Source: Caldilinea sp. CFX5
GTDB taxonomy: Bacteria; Chloroflexota; Anaerolineae; Caldilineales; Caldilineaceae
Reading direction: 5' to 3'
Assembly: GCA_021405325.1 (NCBI GenBank)
Contig: QWII01000028.1
Span: 1 to 64,000, forward strand
DNA: 64,000 bases
Made by a program: the position numbers and the translations under genes. This document shows, piece after piece, positions 60,650 through 64,000 of this stretch. The first letter of the stretch is position 1. Each line of letters starts with the position of its first letter. Under the pieces are notes generated by a model, which saw only the letters and a list, made by a program, of their open reading frames with translations, was not told the origin of the DNA and made no database searches.

Positions 60650-61969
60650 ATGAATCCCTTACCCAACGATGCCGCCCTACCGGCTCTAGCGGCGCTCTTT
60701 GATTGGCCGGTGATTACCAATGGCTTCCGCGCCTGTGCAGGGCTGAACCACAATGAGGCGGCGCCGGGTCAAACCTGGCAGGTGACGCACTGTCAACACT
60801 TGCGCTATCAGCCTGGCGTCCGCTGTACGGCAACCTATACCTTGCGCCAGGAACGGCCGAGACAACCGCCGCACCAAACCATCGGCGTAGTCGATTGTAC
60901 ACCCGCTGGGTTGCACTACCGCCCTTTTACCCAGGATGAAGCGCTGCCGTGGCTCACGGCCGCCGCTGACCCCGCAGTGATGGCGGAACGGCTGGCAACC
61001 CTTGCGACTGAGGCGACCGACGCGCCGTCACCCCCATCGACCTGGCGCGTCACCCCTATCCGCTACCGTCCCGGTGAACGGTGCGCTTTCCAATACAGCC
61101 GGCAAAGCGCAACCGGGGTGCGGGCTTACTTCGGTAAACTCTTACGCCAGCCTCATCCCCAACGGGTGGCCGCTTTGCCGCGCTTGCATACGCTTGCTCA
61201 ACAAGACGCAACGTTACCCCGTCTGCCCTGTCCACTGGCCTACTGGCCCGATCTTCATTTGCTCATCCAGCCGGCAATCATCGGTGGTGAATTTCACGCC
61301 GTTGTCTTTGACGAAACGTTGCCGATCACAGCGCGGGCGTCATGGTTTCACCGGATGGGCGTTACCGTAGCCGCGCTCCACGCAATGCCACCTTTGGATC
61401 TGCCCTTGCGCACGGTGGCGGATGAATGGCCGGAGTTACTGGCGGCCCAACCACTTATTGAACAACTTTTGCCCACCCTGGCGCCGGACTATGGCGCAAC
61501 GTTGGCGGCGCTCATGGCAACGGCAGCGGCGTTACCGTTGGTGACGCCGGTCGTCTGCCATGGGGCGCTCCGCACCGATCAATTCTTGTTCAGTCAGACC
61601 GGGCAGTGTGTACCGGCGACAGCAGAATTGCGCTTGATCGATCTCGACACCTTGTGTCTGGCCGACCCGGCCTGTGATCTGGGCAACGGTCTGGCCTACC
61701 TAACTTGGAAAGCCATACGCCAACCCCATCATGCGGATCTCATCCGCCAGGGGAGCGTCGCTTTCCTGGCCGGTTACAGGACTGTGCGCCGGCTGCCCGC
61801 CGACGCTGCCTTGGCCTTCTACCAGGCGCTGGCGCTCTTAAAGATCGCCGGGCGCCGCTTTGCCAATTTAAGCTACCGGGAATGGCCCTTAACTCCGGCG
61901 CTTGTGCAAGCCGCGGCGACGTTCCTGGGTGATCCATCACCCCATAGCAGAATGGCAATACTTGTATGA
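60650..61969 (+). CDS. APH-family kinase-like protein with altered catalytic loop (probable pseudokinase)
   Basis: The 439-aa protein has the aminoglycoside-phosphotransferase fold twice suggested. An N-lobe-like part comes first (WRVTPIRYRPGERCAFQYSR near residue 125). The C-lobe catalytic loop reads VVCHGALRTDQFLFS (H304-G305-A306), so the catalytic Asp of HGD is Ala. The metal loop IDLDTLCLADPACDLG is kept. This suggests loss of phosphotransfer and a regulatory or substrate-binding role. The next gene starts in an ATGA overlap (61966-61969). I chose the ATG at 60650; the frame upstream lies in the AACC repeat. Confidence 0.78.
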   Translation: MNPLPNDAALPALAALFDWPVITNGFRACAGLNHNEAAPGQTWQVTHCQHLRYQPGVRCTATYTLRQERPRQPPHQTIGVVDCTPAGLHYRPFTQDEALPWLTAAADPAVMAERLATLATEATDAPSPPSTWRVTPIRYRPGERCAFQYSRQSATGVRAYFGKLLRQPHPQRVAALPRLHTLAQQDATLPRLPCPLAYWPDLHLLIQPAIIGGEFHAVVFDETLPITARASWFHRMGVTVAALHAMPPLDLPLRTVADEWPELLAAQPLIEQLLPTLAPDYGATLAALMATAAALPLVTPVVCHGALRTDQFLFSQTGQCVPATAELRLIDLDTLCLADPACDLGNGLAYLTWKAIRQPHHADLIRQGSVAFLAGYRTVRRLPADAALAFYQALALLKIAGRRFANLSYREWPLTPALVQAAATFLGDPSPHSRMAILV

Positions 61970-63021
61970 ACACGATCCCTGTCCCGGTTGTCAACGCCGA
62001 TTGGCAGTTGACCGCCTTGCCCCAAGCCACCAACTTGACGACGCTAAACAGACTGGTCGCGCCCATGTTCTTATCAGCGTTCCCTGAGAGCCGCTGTCAA
62101 CTCACCGCGGCAACGGCGTTCGATGGCAAAGCCGGCGAACGGGTTGTTATCCGCTATGACCTGGCGGCGACGACACCGGCAGCGACGGGCGGGCCAATAA
62201 CCCTCTTTGGCAAGCTCTATGCAAATCCGGCCAGGGCGGCGCAGGTCTATACCGCCATGAGTTGGCTCTGGGGCGAGGTCTTCCGCCAGGCGCCGGAGGT
62301 GGGGGTGCCGCGACCGTTGGGGTTGCTTCCCGATTTGGGGATAGTCTTCTATGTGCCGGTGGAAGGACAATTTCTCAACGAGTTGTTCACCCATGAACAG
62401 GCCGACCATTGGATGGCGCTCACGGCCACCTGGTTGGGGCAGTTGCACCAACAACCCCTGCAAACAACCAAACACTTTGACCTGGCGAATGAACTAACGA
62501 ATTTAAAGGAGTGGGCCAGGTTGATCGGCCAGAGCTACCCGACCCTGTTTGACGGCGCCAATCACCTGGTTGCCTATCTGCGGGAGACGGCGCCCCGGTT
62601 GAGCTTCCAGGTGCAAGCGCCCATCCACAAGGATTTTCACTATCAACATGTGCTGGTCAACGGTCGCTTGGCGGTCATTGATTTTGACGAGATGCGGCTG
62701 GGTGATCCCAATTTTGATCTCGCCCATTTTTGCGCCAATTTACACCTGCTCGCCCACCGCACCCCTCAACAGGCGCCGCGCCTGCAACAATTGGAACAGA
62801 CCTTTCTACAAAGCTACAGCCGTCAAACCGGCTGGACAGCCGACCAACGCTTTCTCTACTTTTTCATCTACACCTGTGTCAAACTCGCCAAACAACTCTG
62901 CACCCAGCGCGGCCCCCACCCCCGCCCCACCGGCGCCGAGCAACAACGGCAGGTGGAGATGATTTTGGCGGAGGGGATTGAGAGAACAAAGAATAGTTAC
63001 TGGAAAATCATTAATACTTAA
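61966..63021 (+). CDS. APH-family phosphotransferase
   Basis: The 351-aa protein has an APH-type C-lobe with catalytic loop APIHKDFHYQHVLVN (H221-K222-D223) and metal loop LAVIDFDEMRLGDPNFDLAH, so it should be active. The Asn of HxDxxxxN is His/Gln-like (YQH), a known variant in HxDxHxxQ kinases. The N-lobe includes GERVVIRYDLAATT near residue 60. It is translationally coupled to the altered kinase upstream, suggesting a heteromeric pair acting on a sugar or polyol in the surrounding glycan pathway. It is followed by a hairpin and a GT4 gene. Confidence 0.83.
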   Translation: MNTIPVPVVNADWQLTALPQATNLTTLNRLVAPMFLSAFPESRCQLTAATAFDGKAGERVVIRYDLAATTPAATGGPITLFGKLYANPARAAQVYTAMSWLWGEVFRQAPEVGVPRPLGLLPDLGIVFYVPVEGQFLNELFTHEQADHWMALTATWLGQLHQQPLQTTKHFDLANELTNLKEWARLIGQSYPTLFDGANHLVAYLRETAPRLSFQVQAPIHKDFHYQHVLVNGRLAVIDFDEMRLGDPNFDLAHFCANLHLLAHRTPQQAPRLQQLEQTFLQSYSRQTGWTADQRFLYFFIYTCVKLAKQLCTQRGPHPRPTGAEQQRQVEMILAEGIERTKNSYWKIINT

Positions 63022-63040
63022 TTGTTTTCCAGTAACTATT
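62992..63040. terminator. perfect 16-bp inverted repeat over the kinase stop codon
   Basis: Arms AATAGTTACTGGAAAA (62992-63007) and its complement (63025-63040) with a 17-nt loop that contains the TAA stop (63019-63021). The hairpin therefore covers the end of the kinase gene. It ends 32 nt before the next gene of the same strand, so it may tune read-through into the GT4 gene. Confidence 0.85.
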
Positions 63041-63072
63041 GAAGCGCCTATAGCGCTGTAAGAGACAAAAGA

Positions 63073-64000
63073 CAATGACCCAATCACCCGATCACCCAAA
63101 GATTGCTTATCTGTTGCGCAGCTTCCCGCGCCTGTCGCAGACCTTTATTTTGCATGAGATTTTGGCGTTAGAAGAGCTTGGCGTGGCGCTCCAGCTTTTT
63201 GCCATGACCAATCCGCAGGAGCCGGTGGTGCAGGCGCAGGTGACGGCAGTGCAGGCGCCGGTCGCTTATCTGGAAACGGCACGGGCCGCCCCTTGGTTGG
63301 ACACAGTGCAGGATCATCTGGGCTGCTTTGTACGCCGGCCCTGGCGCTATCTCCAGACACTTTGGTACGTGTGGCGTCACCCGGAGTGTGATGAAGGGTA
63401 TACGACGGCGTCGCGCTATCGCTGTTTTCACTATGCCGTCGATCTGGCGCCGCGCTTGCAGGAACGGTCACAAGCGCAGGCCATCACCCATCTCCATGCC
63501 CATTTTGCCCATGACCCGACCTTGATTGCGCAACTAGTCCACATGTTGACGGGGTTGCCCTTTAGCTTCACCGCCCATGCGCGGGACCTCTACCAGATCC
63601 CGCCGGCCGCGCTCGTTGAACGGATCACCGCGGCGCAATGGGTTGTGACCTGCTGTGGCGCGAATCTGGATTATCTGAAAAGCGTAACGCCGGCGCGACT
63701 CTGGGGGAAATTTCACTTGATCCATCATGGGGTGAATTTGACCCTCTTTCAGCCGGCGCAGAATCCGCCCCCACGTTCGTCGCCGCCGCTGATCCTGGCC
63801 GTGGGGCGGTTGGTGGCGAAAAAGGGCTTTGCCGACTTGATTCACGCCTGCGCTTTGCTCAGGGGCGCCGGGTATGCCTTTCGCTGCCGCATCTATGGCG
63901 AGGGACCATTACAGGGTGAACTGACCGCGCTGATTGCCCAGTTGGGGGTGGCCGACACTGTGCAACTGGCCGGCGCCTGTACACAGCAAGCGTTGGTGAC
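63073..64000 (+). CDS. GT4-type glycosyltransferase (partial, cut by window end)
   Basis: At least 309 codons are open to the window edge, so the stop and C-terminus are missing. The N-terminus MTQSPDHPKIAYLLRSFPRL, followed by SQTFILHEILALEELG, is the typical start of WcaL/GT4-type glycosyltransferases. Then come HLHAHFAHDPTLIAQLVHML, SFTAHARDLYQ and the donor-domain start LIHHGVNLTLFQP, LAVGRLVAKKGFADLIHAC and CRIYGEGPLQGELTALI. It should add a sugar to a lipid-linked glycan. It belongs to the glycan block that begins at 59329. Its opening codons contain the CAATCACCCGATCACCC words seen in other repeats. Confidence 0.9.

Overview
This is a GC-rich window of dense bacterial chromosome with no rRNA, tRNA or CRISPR array that I can see. 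Gene content suggests a filamentous-type Chloroflexota (Anaerolineae/Caldilineae-like): STAND ATPases with a characteristic N-terminal helical domain, a Uma2 protein, a tricorn-like protease, DUF4160/DUF2442 and AAA_14/DUF4143 proteins, several ABC importers without their own ATPases, and long intergenic hairpins. The taxonomic placement is inference, because no marker gene is present.

Region 1 (1-16031, minus strand) is the accessory core. It is a contractile-injection-system (phage-tail-like, probably eCIS) locus. In transcription order it holds a von Willebrand A surface protein, a terminator-like protein with an SH3-like segment, sheath, tube, a tail-assembly-chaperone-like protein, a Pro/Ala-rich linker protein, a DNA-circularisation-N-like baseplate protein, a 1143-aa all-helical protein, a 981-aa protein combining helices, membrane segments and an M23-peptidase-like domain, the gpD-like hub and the gpV-like spike. 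gp25, gpJ, gpI, PAAR and an Afp15-type ATPase are not visible and would have to lie beyond the left edge. No capsid, portal, terminase or integrase gene is visible.

Region 2 (16293-21354, plus strand) diverges from region 1. It encodes two translationally coupled STAND-type NTPases, one soluble with an HTH-like N-terminus and one membrane-anchored, plus a small unknown protein. Region 3 (21351-26837, minus strand) holds a ThDP-dependent decarboxylase-like enzyme, a eukaryotic-type HisA, an unknown two-repeat protein, a nucleotidyltransferase, a metallophosphoesterase and a Phd-type antitoxin with an unusual partner.

Region 4 (26975-32095) is an Opp/Dpp-type importer with a LacI-family regulator. 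A near-consensus sigma-70 promoter and a perfect LacI-type operator lie upstream of its binding-protein gene. Region 5 (32188-47813) is a mixed block: Uma2 with a heptad tail, AAA_14/DUF4143 ATPase, sulfotransferase, APH-like kinase, OsmC-like protein, HpcH/HpaI aldolase, DUF3500, DUF4160/DUF2442 pair, tricorn protease, double alpha/beta hydrolase and a URO-D-like protein. Region 6 (47819-52145) is a sugar ABC importer with a phytanoyl-CoA-dioxygenase-like enzyme. Region 7 (52441-64000) is envelope and glycan related: a GT39 membrane glycosyltransferase, a heterodimeric ABC exporter, a MurG-like glycosyltransferase, a pseudokinase/kinase APH pair and a GT4 glycosyltransferase cut by the window end.

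A striking layer over the whole window is a set of long, nearly perfect inverted repeats (arms 14-34 bp) of unrelated sequence. Most lie within a few bases to a few tens of bases downstream of a stop codon, including between co-directional genes of one operon. They probably act as terminators or as mRNA-stabilising and processing hairpins. Two of them share identical 17-nt ends and look like copies of one dispersed element.
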